A DNA stretch of 64,000 nucleotides from Portunus trituberculatus (Eukaryota; Arthropoda; Malacostraca; Decapoda; Portunidae), in NCBI RefSeq assembly GCF_017591435.1, contig NC_059299.1:6839980-6903979 (forward strand). Direction: 5' to 3'. Below the pieces are notes generated by a model that had not been told where the DNA came from, made no database searches, and saw only the letters and a list, made by a program, of their open reading frames with translations. Made by a program: the position numbers and the translations under genes. Positions within the stretch are counted from its first letter, which is position 1, and the number at the start of each line of letters is the position of its first letter. Of the stretch, positions 1 through 12,333 are shown piece after piece.

Positions 1-199
1 CCATCACCAGAGCAAACGTTCACGACAGAGGAGGGAGAAAGGAAGGGCATGAAGGGCAGTAATACAAAAACGCTGCGTCACACACCCCAGCATCCGTGAA
101 AACTGACTACGACTCCCAGTGCTCCGGGTGACACGAATACCAAGCGTGTTTTCAGGCGTCGCCACACCTTTTCACACCTGCTATCGTAAACACCTCACT
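1..199. other. Unassigned unique sequence
   Basis: No coding frame with recognisable similarity and no repeat seen. Confidence 0.4.
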
Positions 200-900
200 A
201 GTTGGGTACACTACGTAAAGCTCTTTATCATTTCTCTTCTTTCTGTTGTCGATTTCCTTCCATCTTCTCTTTCTGTAATTAATTTTTCTTTTCTTAATTT
301 TTCTTCTGACTTTCTCTTGACCTTATATTTGTTTTTCCATCTACAATCTTCTATTTCTAGTTGGGTATACTTTGAAAAGCTCTTTATCATTTCTCTTCCT
401 TCTGTTGTCGATTTCCTTCCATCTTATCTTTCTGTGATTAATTTTTCTTTTCTTAATTTTTCTTTTTTATTGAAGATTTTGTCTTTTCTCAATTTTCCTT
501 CTCACTTTTTCCATCGTCCATCTTTTATTTCTAATTGGATACGCTACGAATGGCTTTCTAACATTTCTCTCTTCCTTTTGTCGATTCCCTTCAATATTCT
601 CTTTCTGTGCTTAATTTTCTTGCTTGTTTTTTTTTATCTTTTCAATTTTTATTCTCGATCTTCTTTATAAATTTTTCTTCTCGCTTTCTCTTGCTTTGTT
701 TTCCATCTTCCATCTTTTACGAATGGCTTTTTATCATTTCTCTCTTCCTACTGTTGTCGATTCCCTTCAATATTCTTTTCGTGCTTATTTTTTTCTTTTT
801 TTTTTCCACTTTTTAATTTTTATTGTTGATCTTCTCTTTTCTCTTAATTTTTCTTCCCACTTTCTCTTGCTCTTATATTTCTTTTTCCATCTTCTATTTC
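200..900. repeat. Degenerate pyrimidine-rich tandem repeat, about 160-180 bp per unit
   Basis: Four related units begin near 200 (TTGGGTACACTACG), 361 (TTGGGTATACTTTG), 535 (TTGGATACGCTACG) and 718 (ACGAATGGCTT). Each is followed by TTATCATTTCTCTTC, TGTTGTCGATTTCC and CTTTCTGTGNTTAATTTT. The leucine/serine/phenylalanine-rich open frames here are composition artefacts. Confidence 0.8.
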
Positions 901-1640
901 TCCGGCTTTTCCTCTTCCTTGTTCTCATTTTCTTTTTGTTGATATGTGTGGTGTTATTCTTCTCCTTTATTGCTCTTCTCAACTATTTTCCTCTTCTTCC
1001 TGCTATTCTTACTTTACTTTCTCTTTTTCTTCCTTTTCTTTCTTTCCCATTCTATATTTTTTCCTGCTTGTTATGCTTATTTTCATTCCCCTTCTCTTGC
1101 TAATCTCTTATTTTCCTTTCCCACCTGTTATCCATACTTTTCCTCTTCTTCTTCTTCCTCCTCTTCCTCCTCCTCCTTCTGGTCTTTCTTTAATATTTCC
1201 GCTTGTTCGTATGTTCCTTCTCCTCCTCGTTTTCCTCCTCTTCTTGTCTCATTTTGTTTCTTGTGTTTTTTTCTTAAGTTTCTTCCTCTCCTCTTATACT
1301 GAAAATTTCTTATTCTTGCAAAATTTTTTCCTAAAGTTTCTTCTTCCTCAGCTTTCATTATCATCATCTCCATCTTTTTTTTTTTCCATTTTTTTCTTTT
1401 TGTCTAGAGTGTTGTTGTAAGGTCGCATCTTCTTTTATTATGTTATTTCAATTATTTCATTCTTTCCTTTTCTTTTTTTTACTTTTTTTTTAGTTCTGCA
1501 TTTTTTCTTTTTGCGTCTCCGAGTGTTCTGGCTTGTGTCTTTTTAGGAGATTTTTTTTTTTTTTTGCTTTCACTTACTTCTCGCTGCTTTTCTCTTGCAC
1601 GTGAGAGCCCTTCTGAGCTGAGAATTATTTTGTTTTTAAG
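901..1640. repeat. Pyrimidine-rich low-complexity tract
   Basis: T/C-biased sequence with TTCC, TCTT and T-runs and no clear period. No gene seen on either strand. Confidence 0.6.
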
Positions 1641-1644
1641 TTTC

Positions 1645-1865
1645 GTCCTCCTCCTCGTGCTTTTTCTCTCTTTCTGTTCCTCTTCCTCTTCTTCCTTCTG
1701 TTGTTGATGTTGACGGTAAGGCTGTTGCTCTTCTTTTTTCTTTCTCCTTCTTCGTGTGTCTCGTCCTCCTCCTTCTCGTCCTTTCTTCTCCTTCTATTTC
1801 TCTTCCTCGTTTTTGTTCTTCTCCTGTTGTTGCTGTTGACGGCAAAGTTACTGTTCTTCTCCTTT
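1645..1865. repeat. Two-unit tandem duplication, about 115-120 bp
   Basis: CTGTTGTTGATGTTGACGG (about 1696) and CCTGTTGTTGCTGTTGACGG (about 1825) are each preceded by CGTCCTCCTCCT- and CTCTTCCTC-type sequence, which indicates an old duplication within the pyrimidine tract. Confidence 0.6.
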
Positions 1866-1980
1866 CGCTATTTTTTCTGTATTTTCTTTTGCTTTTATCA
1901 TCGTCTTCGTTTTTTTTGCTTTATTTCATGTTTTTTTCTTATTTTTCTCCTTATTTTTGTCTTCCTTTTCATCCTTTACC

Positions 1981-2210
1981 TTCTTCCTCCTCCTCCTCCT
2001 CTTCTTCTTCTTCTTCTTCTTCTTCTTCTTCTTCTTCTTCTTCTTCTTCTTCTTCTTCTTCTTCTTCTTCTTCTTCTTCTTCTTCTTCTTCTTCTTCTTC
2101 TTCTTCTTCTTCTTCTTCTTCTTCTTCTTCTTCTCCTCCTCCTCCTCCTCCTCCTCCTCCTCCTCCTCCTCCTCCTCCTCCTCCTCCTCCTCCTCCTCCT
2201 CCTCCTCCTT
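1981..2210. repeat. (TTC)n then (CTC)n microsatellite
   Basis: About 130 bp of TTC (2001-2133) switches abruptly to about 75 bp of CTC (2134-2209), with a short TCC lead-in. The switch point is a C-for-T change in the unit. Confidence 0.98.
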
Positions 2211-2396
2211 CTTTTTTCAATTTTCTCTTTTACCTCGTGACTCAGGTGGTGGTGTTTCGCTTTTTATCTCTCCTGGTGTCGGTGTTTATCAAGGCGATCC
2301 ATTATTACCACGAATTTTGTGCCAAGAAGCCGATTGTTGATGGACCAAGTATTGATTATCAGGCTCCGGACGACTAGAGGTAACGAATGAGAGGTC

Positions 2397-2400
<4 letters not shown>

Positions 2401-2474
<74 letters not shown>
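2401..2474. repeat. (AC)37 microsatellite
   Basis: Uninterrupted AC repeat between 2401 and 2474. Confidence 0.98.
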
Positions 2475-2476
<2 letters not shown>

Positions 2477-2757
2477 CTGATGGATTCTCTGATCTCACCA
2501 TCTTCAATATTCTTAAAAGATAATCAACCCAAAAAATGCCAAAAACACGTTAGAAATATACTTGATCTATTACCTGATCAATAAGAATAAGCATAAAAGT
2601 AACGCAAACCTTGTAATCTGGGGAAATAGAATGATTGACATTGATAACCTTACATGCTCACAAACACGTAAAGTTTATAATCTCAAGAAACATACAGGAA
2701 TTTCTTCTAAGTGGCCTTGACTCAGCCTCTTTGCGGGTCGTGATGGCTGGAAGACAA

Positions 2758-3370
2758 GGAAAGTTGAAGGGAAGGGAAGGGAAGGGAAGGGAAGGGAAGG
2801 CAAGGCAAAGGAAGAAGGGAAGTCAAAAGAAGGGAAGGGAAGGCAAAGGAAAGGGAGGGAAGGTAAGGGAAGGGAAGAAAAGGCAAAGAAGGGAAGGAAA
2901 GGAAGGGAAGGAAGGGAAGGAAAAAAGAAGGGAAGGCACAGGAAGGAGAAGGGAAGGCAAAAGAAGGGGGAAGGGAAGGCAAAGGAAAGGAAGGCAAGGC
3001 AAAGGGAAAGCAAGGCAAAGGAGGGAGAAGGGAAGGCAAAAGAAGGGAAAGGGAAGGCAAAGGAAGGGGAAGAAAGGTAAGGGGAAGGAAGGGAAAAGGG
3101 AAGGGAAGGGAAGAGAAGGAAAAGAAGGGAAGGGAAGGCAAAGGAAGGGAAGGGAAAGGGACGACAAGGGAAGGGAAGCAAAAGAAGGAAAGGTAAGACA
3201 AATAAAGGGAATGGAACGCAAAAGAAAGGAAGGGAAGGCAAAAAGAAGGGAAGGAAAGGCAAAGGAAAGGAAAGGAGGGGAAGGAAAGGGAAGGCAAAGG
3301 AAGAAAAGAGAGGGCAAGAGAAGGCAAAGGGAAGGGAAGGGAGGGGGAAGGGAAGGGAAGGGAAGGATGG
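2758..3370. repeat. Purine-only minisatellite of GGGAA / GGCAAAGGAA units
   Basis: About 610 bp built almost entirely of GGGAA, GGCAAAGGAA and AAGAAGGGAA blocks. One strand is purine apart from scattered C. Long open frames in several frames on both strands come from lack of T on one strand (stop codons need T) and encode K/G/R- or P/S/F/L-rich nonsense. Confidence 0.92.
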
Positions 3371-3678
3371 GAGGAACTCAAGGACAAGATGAGTTCCGAA
3401 GATTTTTTCCTTGACGTGCAATTAACTCACGAGCTGCGAAGTGGCGGTGGAGACGCGGAGACAACTTTTCGCACTTTAACACCACACTGGCCGGGTGGTG
3501 ACGGGGCGGGATGAAGAAGTTAAGCGTATGAGCGAAGAATGGAACGTTGACATGGGAGGAATCTACGCCTGTGATGCAATGGAGGCGAAAAAAGGCTCGT
3601 GTGAAAATCAACTGGGTATTTTTTGGACGGGTTAGATTAGGTTAGGCTACGTGACCTGCCCTGACCTGACCTAACACT

Positions 3679-4561
<883 letters not shown>

Positions 4562-4642
<81 letters not shown>
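4562..4642. repeat. (CA)40 microsatellite
   Basis: Perfect CA array of 81 bp. Confidence 0.98.
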
Positions 4643-4643
<1 letters not shown>

Positions 4644-4704
4644 CCCAAGAAAATAATACACCATACACTTGACCATATAATCATGAATAATAAAACAAAA
4701 ACTC

Positions 4705-4914
4705 CTTAAAAAATGAGACAGATTTTCACCTTGAGATTTTTGTACGATTAGACCATTTTATTTAGGAAGGCTCTATGGAGGTCAGAAGAATAATGGCCAC
4801 AGCCTTCACTAGTTTACTCCCCCACATGAGTATAAAGCTGCATAAAATCACCAAATAGTAAATAGAATGAGTATGGAAACGCATCGTGGAGCTGAAGGGT
4901 TTTAACACAGTGAA
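4705..4914 (-). mobile_element. TTAA-flanked MITE, copy 1
   Basis: About 210 bp. It shares with the other copies the blocks TCTATGGAGGTCAGAAGA, AATGGCCACAG, AAAATCACCAAATAGTA and GAATGAGTATGGAAACGC. It ends GCTGAAGGGTTTTAA. I give the 'minus' label to copies that end in the ...GTACTGAAGGGTTAA form on the plus strand. Diverged. Confidence 0.75.
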
Positions 4915-5575
4915 TCCCAAAGACTTTGAAGTCGATAAAGTCGCAAAGAAGAACCATCAACTATTAAACAACACAAGATAAAACATTAAACTTCCCCATA
5001 AAACGACGTAGCATTTACCAGCTGAAGATAACGAGGGGCAGTCATTATCACGTATTCTGGCTGCCTACACTCACCCTTCCCTCCCTTCCCTCGTGACCCT
5101 CCTGCCACACACACACCAGGTCAGAGTCAGGAAAGCTTTTAGTGAATTATGCCGTCATTTATGGTTTATTAGCGGCGCCCTCCACTCGTAAACACAGGCG
5201 GTGAGGTGGAGCGGAAACCTAGACCTTTACCATCCACGAGGCAACTGTTCATCCACCCACACATCCACACACGAGGCCAAAGAAGACGTTTTTACTCCAC
5301 GATCTCATATTGTTGTTTAGTTTTACGAGTTTCTGGTGGATGAGAACAAAACAGATGGGAAGAAAATAATAAAATATTGGGGAAAAAGAAGAAATGACAG
5401 CTAAAAAGAAAAAAACACAGATTAAAGGCCGTAAAAATAGGAAAAAAAAAATAGACAGGGGTGTGAAACAGGAACAAGGTTAGGAAGAAAATATAATTAA
5501 CGTTTTGACAGGAAAGAGAAAGTAAAGTATGAAGAAAAAATAAGGAAGAAAGGAAGTGAAAAACGTAGATTAACT

Positions 5576-5576
<1 letters not shown>
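4915..5576. other. Unassigned unique sequence
   Basis: Between MITE copy 1 and a GA array. No gene or repeat recognised. Confidence 0.4.

Positions 5577-5662
<86 letters not shown>
5577..5662. repeat. (GA)43 microsatellite
   Basis: Perfect GA array of 86 bp. Confidence 0.98.
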
Positions 5663-5665
<3 letters not shown>

Positions 5666-5937
5666 TACCTTCATTCCGGATAAGGACCCACGGACACAAT
5701 CATCAATTCCAGGGCTCCAGAACCCTTATTTTCCTTTTTCCCTATACACAGAAAGGAAATCCTGACCGGAAATAAAATAAAACAGCTCTGTGCTTACTAT
5801 TGCATTTCTTTTTTTCCTCTTCTCCTCCCTTTCTTCCTTTTCATCTTCCTCTTCTTCCTCTTCCTCATCCTTCAACTATTACTGTGATTACTTCTTACTT
5901 CTCAGATTTTTTTCTTCTACCATATGTCTGGATTTGG

Positions 5938-6034
<97 letters not shown>
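5938..6034. repeat. (CTA)32 microsatellite
   Basis: Perfect CTA/TAC triplet array of 97 bp. Confidence 0.98.
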
Positions 6035-6035
<1 letters not shown>

Positions 6036-6103
6036 GCTGTTACTAATAAAGTGTTACCACCACCACTACCTTCTGTAAAAATACTAGAAAATAAAATAAA
6101 ACT

Positions 6104-6106
<3 letters not shown>

Positions 6107-6135
<29 letters not shown>

Positions 6136-6179
6136 AAGAAGAAGAAGAAGAAGAAGAAGAAGAAGAAGAAGAAGAAGAA
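6107..6179. repeat. (AGA)24 microsatellite
   Basis: AGA/GAA triplet array starting 72 bp after the CTA array. Confidence 0.97.
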
Positions 6180-6345
6180 TCTAAAAACAAAAAGAACCCT
6201 CAGAAGATACTGATGCTTTTTCGATATTTTTGCAAGGTAGAAGATTCTTTTTGGCAAGGTACGGCTCGACATAAATCAAGAAGCGCCAGAGGACACATCT
6301 CACACCTGCCCGCCGCCACAGTCCCAAAGTAAAAGGACACAGGTG

Positions 6346-6348
<3 letters not shown>

Positions 6349-6419
<71 letters not shown>
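6349..6419. repeat. (CA)35 microsatellite
   Basis: Perfect CA array of 71 bp. Confidence 0.98.
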
Positions 6420-6420
<1 letters not shown>

Positions 6421-6612
6421 ACTAGTTTGTCAGGTGTTGATGCAAAAGGTGCCACGTGAAATGCTGATATATTCACCTCACGTCTACATTTCAATTTTCA
6501 GATGCGCTTTGAACGTGACGGATTAAAAATAAAAAAACGAGAGAGAGAGAGATTAAAAGAGAAATACACAACTCTGAATTAATCATTGTAGTGAAGCTGG
6601 AAGTTTGATATG

Positions 6613-6614
<2 letters not shown>

Positions 6615-6653
<39 letters not shown>
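6615..6653. repeat. (TC)19 microsatellite
   Basis: Short perfect TC array. An opposite-strand (GA)6 lies 60 bp upstream at 6539-6551. Confidence 0.95.
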
Positions 6654-6656
<3 letters not shown>

Positions 6657-6704
6657 CGATTGGAAGGGGATATATTTTACTAAAGTTTCCTTGCAGTATT
6701 ATTG

Positions 6705-6923
6705 TAGTAGTAGTAGTGGTAGTAGTAGTTTTAGTAGTAGTGGTAGTGGTAGTGGTAGTGGTAGCAGTAGTAGCAGTAGTAGTAGTAGTAGCAGTAGTAG
6801 CAGTGGCAGTGGTGGTGGTGGTGGTAGTGGCAGTGGCAGTAGCAGTGGTAGTAGTAGTAGTGGTGGTAGTAGCAGGTAGCAGTAGTAGTGGCAGTGGTAG
6901 TGGTGGTGGCAGTGGTAGTAGTG

Positions 6924-6966
<43 letters not shown>

Positions 6967-7031
6967 TGGTAGTGGTAGTGGTAATAGTAGTAGTAGTAGA
7001 AGTAGTAGTAGTAGAAATAGTAGTAGTAGAC
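6705..7031. repeat. Imperfect (AGT)/(GGT)/(GCA) triplet array
   Basis: About 325 bp of mixed AGT, GGT and AGC triplets. The phase is constant apart from one shift near 6877, so frames read poly-Ser/Gly, poly-Val or poly-Thr. An old, decayed triplet microsatellite. Confidence 0.93.
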
Positions 7032-7185
7032 GTGGTGGTGGCAGGAGCGATATCGATTATATAATAGATAACATTACTTATGCCGGCGCTACTATTTCCT
7101 GCACAAAAGATTAAATTATGGTGCCTGAAATGATAAGCAATCCTCGAGAACCAATCCGATAAATTCCCAAGAGGTAGATAAATTT

Positions 7186-7219
7186 CACCACCACCACCAC
7201 CACCACCACCACCACCACA
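7186..7219. repeat. (CAC)11 microsatellite
   Basis: Short perfect triplet array. Confidence 0.95.
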
Positions 7220-7454
7220 CCTAGCCATCCACAAACATCCCTACACACAAAGCTACCAGGATATGGGAGGTGAGTGGACGGAGAGTGGGTAGTGAGTGGG
7301 CGGCTTCAGTACTTACCCTCGACACGTGTAGGTGGGTGTCTCTCCTACAACTTCCCAGGGACACGACTAACAGTGGCGAGTAAGCGACTTTTCATAATCC
7401 TGGGCAATATTGACGCTAGAAATGTTTATATTAAGGTGAGTATCTTCGTGTTGG

Positions 7455-7885
7455 GAGAGAAAGATGGAGAAGTGGAAGCGATGGAGAGAAGAGGGGAGTA
7501 ATATTTTCCCTCCCTATCCCCTTCTCTCTCTCCCTCCCAAACTGTAAACAAGGAGGGGATCAGTAAGGGGAGGCCCAGGTTGGCTTTGTGGGAGTAAGAG
7601 AGTGAGGGGAGAATAGGGAGAGAAGGGGATAGAAGTAGAAGGAAAGGAGACGAGAGAAAGGGTGAGGAGTAAGGGAGTAAGGGAGGAGACAATGAGGGAA
7701 GGTAAAGGGAAGGAAGGGGAACGAAACGAGGAAAGGGAGAGAAGGAGGAAACTATGGGAGGGGAAAAGGAGTTAAAGAGACGAGGGAATAAAGAGAAAAG
7801 AGAGCAATAACGAGGAGAGGGGAGGGGAAAATAAGGAGGGGGGAAGGAAAAACGGCAGAGAGAAAGAGAAAGAGAGGCAAAAGCT
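7455..7885. repeat. Purine-rich low-complexity tract (GGGAGA/GAGGA)
   Basis: G/A-biased sequence on the plus strand with imperfect GGAGA and GAAAGG blocks and no fixed period. The long minus-strand open frame here is P/S/F/L-rich and due to composition. Confidence 0.75.
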
Positions 7886-7889
7886 GCGT

Positions 7890-8200
7890 TCTCTTCCCTG
7901 TTGACATCCTTTCCAGCCTTGTTTGTTTGTCTGGCACGATTTGTCAAGCTGAAATTTATGATTTAAGCTTTGTCATGATCTAGCACTCGCCAAGAATAAC
8001 TGATGAAAGCGAATAAACATTTTTACATCTTCCTCTCTCCCTGTTCCTTTCTTTCACCTCCATGTTCCAACTGACACTGAATAATTGAAAGAATATTCCT
8101 AACATACATTGTAGTTCTGAATCTGATGTATGATTTTAGCTGTCTGGGAGTGAGAGGTTTATTTATGTGTTACTCCTCCGACTCCTCTACTCAGTTCATT
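7890..8200. other. Unassigned unique sequence
   Basis: No gene, RNA or repeat recognised. Confidence 0.4.
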
Positions 8201-8202
8201 TA

Positions 8203-8470
8203 ACCTTAGATATAATGTATTCTTTGGAAAGAGTGTAATATTCTCCACGGCTTCGTTGTCAGAAGTATAAAAGAGAAAATTGGTGGTAAAGTGACTAAAT
8301 TCATAAGACGTCTTCCGTAATAAAGTTGTAAAATGTAACGTATTTCAACTTAGATATACATTCACCTTTTGAAAGAGTGTAATTACCACTTATATCACCC
8401 CGTTGTCAAAATTGTACAGAAAGTTAGAGCTGTTAGTAAATTGAATGGCTTCCTCGAATATATATTACCT
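8203..8470. repeat. Degenerate two-unit tandem duplication, about 144 bp
   Basis: CTTAGATATAATGTATTC...GGAAAGAGTGTAAT...GTTGTCAGAAGTATA (8203) recurs as CTTAGATATACATTCACC...TGAAAGAGTGTAAT...GTTGTCAAAATTGTA (8347). Diverged non-coding repeat. Confidence 0.7.
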
Positions 8471-8657
8471 TTAGCAGTGAATAGAAATGTTGGAATAGTT
8501 TGTGTGCCAAGAGTATTGCAGTGTTGGAGTTGTGAAGGACGCGCCACGAGGAAATGGGTACTGTATCCAATGCAATGATGTTACCTTTCATTACCTTTAA
8601 TTGCAAATGAGAACATGAACCTTGATACTTCATTTGTGCTGTCCTGAATGATCTTAC

Positions 8658-8661
<4 letters not shown>

Positions 8662-8703
<42 letters not shown>
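8662..8703. repeat. (AG)21 microsatellite
   Basis: Perfect AG array. Confidence 0.97.
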
Positions 8704-8705
<2 letters not shown>

Positions 8706-9166
8706 AAATAGAAAAGTACAGGCGGTAAAAGTTTTCAACCACTCAGTAACTTCTATTGGTGTCAGTGGAATCTTTCGAAATTACTCACTAAACTTGCGCC
8801 GCACCATTTTATTAAGCTTAAGGAGGACAGCAGCGTAGCAGTCAAAGGCTTAATGAGGTGCTTGGCCTAACAGCGACCAGATAACACCGCAGAAAATAAC
8901 AACAGAGCCCGCACTATCACACACGAAACGAGTTGACTGGCTATTACAAAGACTCGAGATACTGCCAACTCGATAAGAGGGAGTTTTAAAAAGTAGGTTA
9001 CATCATTACGTAATACTCTGTACCCATTTTCACCCGCGTATGCAAACACATCTTTAGCGGGAATGACAGTAATCAGAGAGGAAGGACGCGAGGATAATCA
9101 GAGAGAAGCTGGAATATTTGCGGGGTTCTTTCCTTGGTTACTAGAGAGAGAAAGGGAGAGCAAGAG

Positions 9167-9168
<2 letters not shown>
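8704..9168. other. Unassigned unique sequence
   Basis: About 465 bp without a recognisable gene or repeat. Confidence 0.4.

Positions 9169-9263
<95 letters not shown>
9169..9263. repeat. (AG)47 microsatellite
   Basis: Perfect AG array, preceded by interrupted GAGAAAGG/GAGCAA units. Confidence 0.97.
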
Positions 9264-9265
<2 letters not shown>

Positions 9266-9299
9266 CAGGAAAGGGGGTCATGATAAGAAAGAAAACTCT

Positions 9300-9608
9300 A
9301 GTGAGGGAAGGAAAAAATTAAAGTAGTGGAAATCTGCAAAGGAAAGGAGAAAAAGATAAGGAGGGAAGGAAGGAGGACAGGAAGAAGAGTAAAGTTATTA
9401 GGAAATGAAGGAAAGTCGGCAAGCAAGGAAGGAAGCCTGGAAGGAGGGAAGGTTAGGCTACAAAAGAGGAAGAGAAAACAGGGGAAGGAGGAAGGGTAGC
9501 GAGAAAGGGAAAGGGAGGTAGGGAAGGGAAGACAGCAGGGAGGCGAGGAAGTAGGAAGGAGAGCGGATAGAGAAAGAAAAGAGGGAATAGGGAGATAAAG
9601 GAAACAGG

Positions 9609-9611
<3 letters not shown>
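9300..9611. repeat. Purine-rich low-complexity tract
   Basis: AGGAAGGAAGG-type sequence between two AG arrays, without a stable period. Confidence 0.7.

Positions 9612-9679
<68 letters not shown>
9612..9679. repeat. (GA)34 microsatellite
   Basis: Perfect GA array. Confidence 0.97.
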
Positions 9680-9682
<3 letters not shown>

Positions 9683-9737
9683 CAAGGAAAGGGGGAGGCA
9701 GTAGTAGGCGAGGGACAAAGGCAGGCAGGCTGGGATG

Positions 9738-9768
9738 GCGGGGAGGCGGGGAGGCGGGGAGGCGGGCG
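9738..9768 (+). other. G-quadruplex-type motif in a 9-bp tandem repeat
   Basis: GCGGGGAGGCGGGGAGGCGG continues as GGAGGCGGG, i.e. GGGGAGGC repeated with four runs of three or more G separated by loops of 3-4 nt. This fits the standard G4 pattern. Function unknown. Confidence 0.75.
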
Positions 9769-9908
9769 GCAGTGCAGGTGGAGCAAGCAGATAGCCTTCC
9801 TCTCACTCAACTTAATCTCTTTTATCATGCGTTCCTGTTTGCTTCGCTGATGACGGCTGCTAGTTACCTCACGGAGCATAATGTTTTTCTTATTATTATT
9901 CTCCTCGT

Positions 9909-9940
9909 GCTCCTCCTCCTCCTCCTCCTCCTCCTCCTCG
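9909..9940. repeat. (CTC)n short triplet array
   Basis: About ten CTC repeats. Confidence 0.93.
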
Positions 9941-9960
9941 TGCTCCACCTCTGCTAACAA

Positions 9961-10383
9961 TATTCCTGCATCACGCGGCGACGGTAATGCTACACTTTAT
10001 CTCTCGGGTATAAACGGCTCTCGAACTTTGTGCTATTAAGCAAAGTAGGTTTAGTGCATAGTTTGGTCGCCTTGGAACTTATATTAGCATTTTCTTCCCC
10101 CACTCCTCTCACCTTTGCCCAAAATTTCCCCGTAAGAGAGTATCAGAGAAGCAATATTTTCGCACCCCCCTTAAGGCAAAACGCGATGGGAAAAAGAGTT
10201 GACGCGAAGTGATGGAACGGAACTAACTCCGGAAAATAATAAGAAAGAAACTTCGAGGCAGGTGTTGCAAGATTTACGCGACATAGAGTGGGGCGCGTGT
10301 TCCCTGGAAGTGTTAGTGTGGCGCGGCAGCACACACGCAGTGGGGACCCAGCAACGCGGGAAAATGGGGAGAAAGAAAAGGGG
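9961..10383. other. Unassigned unique sequence
   Basis: Ordinary composition. Short open frames on both strands with no recognised domain. Confidence 0.4.
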
Positions 10384-10830
10384 AAAAGTTGTTAATAAGT
10401 AAATAGTAAAACGGCAGGTGAGCGAGGAAAGAATAAATATAAGCGAAAAAGTGGGAAAAAGTGTACAAAATGATGAAAATATGAGAAGATAGGGAAAATA
10501 AAAAGGGGAAATGATGTGAAAGTAAATAGCAAGACAGGTGAAGGGAGGAAGAGAAAATGTAAGAAAAAATGACAAAAAGAGTAAAGAAAAAGCGATGAAG
10601 CGAAAAGGAAGAGAAGAAAAACTAAGGATAAGAAGAAGTGGAAAAGTTATGAAAAAGTAAATACCGAACGGACAAGTGAGCGACGAAAGAAGAAATAAAT
10701 ATAAGCGAAGAGAAAAGAAGTTTGTACAAAAGAAAATAATGAAAACAAAGGAAAATAAGAAAAAAAAGGTGAGAAAAATAAATACCAGGTGGACCTTCAA
10801 GAACCGAAGAAACTCAGTTACACGAGAGAA
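10384..10830. repeat. Degenerate purine-rich tandem repeat, about 125-135 bp per unit
   Basis: Units begin near 10384 (AAGTTGTTAATAAGTAAATA), 10507 (GGAAATGATGTGAAAGTAAA), 10640 (AAAAGTTATGAAAAAGTAAA) and 10768 (AGGTGAGAAAAATAAATACC). Each is followed by an AGGTGAGCGA-type and an ATAAATATAAGCGA-type block. Confidence 0.75.
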
Positions 10831-11100
10831 AATAGAAAAAAAAAAAGGATGACAGACAAGGAAAAAATGAAATGCCTGCAATAATTAATAACTCCGCAAG
10901 TCAAAAAAAAAAAAAAAAGACGAGAAGAGGAGGAAAAACAAAACACAAGAAAATATCATAAAGAAAAGTTACAAAAATATTTGAAAATGCATAAAAGCAC
11001 GAAAAAACAACACAAGATGGAGAGGAAGCATGAAAAAAAATAATAAAACGTGAAAAAAGCCAAAAATCTGAAAAGATAAAGAAGAACTAAATGCAAAAAA
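10831..11100. repeat. A-rich low-complexity tract
   Basis: Poly-A runs and AAAGAAAA-type sequence without a clear period. Confidence 0.6.
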
Positions 11101-11690
11101 TAAGTATTGACCTCTTATGCAGGTGAAGATTTACAGCCAGGTAATAACTTCACATTCATGGTTCAAGTTACCAGACAACTTATACGTAATTGCGAAAACT
11201 CCCACCTCGAACAAAGCAACTCCCCTCTTGCTCCACTCCTTCGTCTTCCCCTCGGCCGCGTTATTGAGGGAGTCGTGGCCGGATCACCTCCCTTGGTTGG
11301 CCGCGCACGTCCCACACATAACTTCTGCATCTCCCTGAAACTGGAGCGTCGGAGCCTAAGTGCCGCGCACCAGGCCAACTTTTTGAAGGAATGGCGCAGG
11401 GATGGGTTTCCGACAGGCTCACAGCGGGGCGGCTCCTCCCGGTGACGATTCAAACGCAGCACGGTGGAGTCTTTCTGTGTTATTGTCTGTGTTTAATGCC
11501 CGCGCCGGGATTGTGTTGGTGTTCTAATGTCCGTTTGGTGTATAATGTGATGTGTGTGTACTGCGGGTTTGTCACTGTGAGGTTGTAAGGGACGAAGGAG
11601 AGAGAAGAATGATGCTGATGGTGGGAATTCTGTAGAGATGCAAGGTCTTAGGTTTTACGAACGATGGAAATTTCTTTTTAGTAATGGTTG
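11101..11690. other. Unassigned unique sequence of higher GC
   Basis: About 590 bp whose composition resembles genic DNA more than its A-rich neighbours. Overlapping open frames of about 70-110 codons exist on both strands (for example 11107-11445 plus and 11163-11462 minus), but none shows a recognisable domain. It could be an exon or promoter; I cannot support a call. Confidence 0.3.
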
Positions 11691-11698
11691 TTTTAGTG

Positions 11699-11780
11699 CC
11701 GGTGGTGGTGGTGGTGGTGGTGGTCGTGGTGTTGTTGTTAGTATTAGTATTAGTATTAGTAGTAGTAGTAGTAGTAGTTA
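11699..11780. repeat. (GGT)n and (TAGTAT)/(AGT)n composite
   Basis: Short GGT, ATTAGT and AGT arrays in succession. Confidence 0.88.
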
Positions 11781-11864
11781 AGATACTAAAAGCGATAGTA
11801 TTAGTAATGATAAACCAACAATAATATCTAGAAAAAAAAAAAAATTCACCCCACAATACAGTTC

Positions 11865-12044
<180 letters not shown>

Positions 12045-12115
12045 GCCCGGTAGCTCAGTGGTTAGAGCGCTGGCTTCACAAGCCAGAGGACCGAGGTTCG
12101 ATTCCTCGGCCGGGT
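12045..12115 (+). other. tRNA-Val(CAC)-like SINE head, copy 1
   Basis: A 71-nt cloverleaf-compatible sequence with 7-bp acceptor, anticodon stem CTGGC/GCCAG and 5-bp T stem. It may score as a tRNA gene in a scan, but the shared 3' body marks it as the promoter region of a SINE. Confidence 0.8.
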
Positions 12116-12333
12116 GGAGATATTTGGGTGTGTCTATTTTCACGTGTAGGTGCTGTTCACCTAGCAGTGAGTAGGTACGGGATGTAAATTGAGGAGTTGT
12201 GACCTTGTTGTCCCGGTGTGTGGTGTGTGCCTGGTCTCAGGCCTATCTGAAGATCGGAAATAATGAGCTCTGAGCTCGTTCCGTAGGGTAACGTCTGGCT
12301 GTCTCGTCAGAGACTGCAGCAGATCAAACAGTG

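Noticed and set aside
2635..3414. 259-codon K/G/R-rich open frame
   Set aside because: Lies on the purine minisatellite; equally long frames exist on the other strand. No domain.
12045..12115. Possible functional tRNA-Val(CAC) gene
   Set aside because: The same head plus a 220-bp shared body occurs at 27831-28122, so it is a SINE. Independent tRNA function is unlikely though not excluded.
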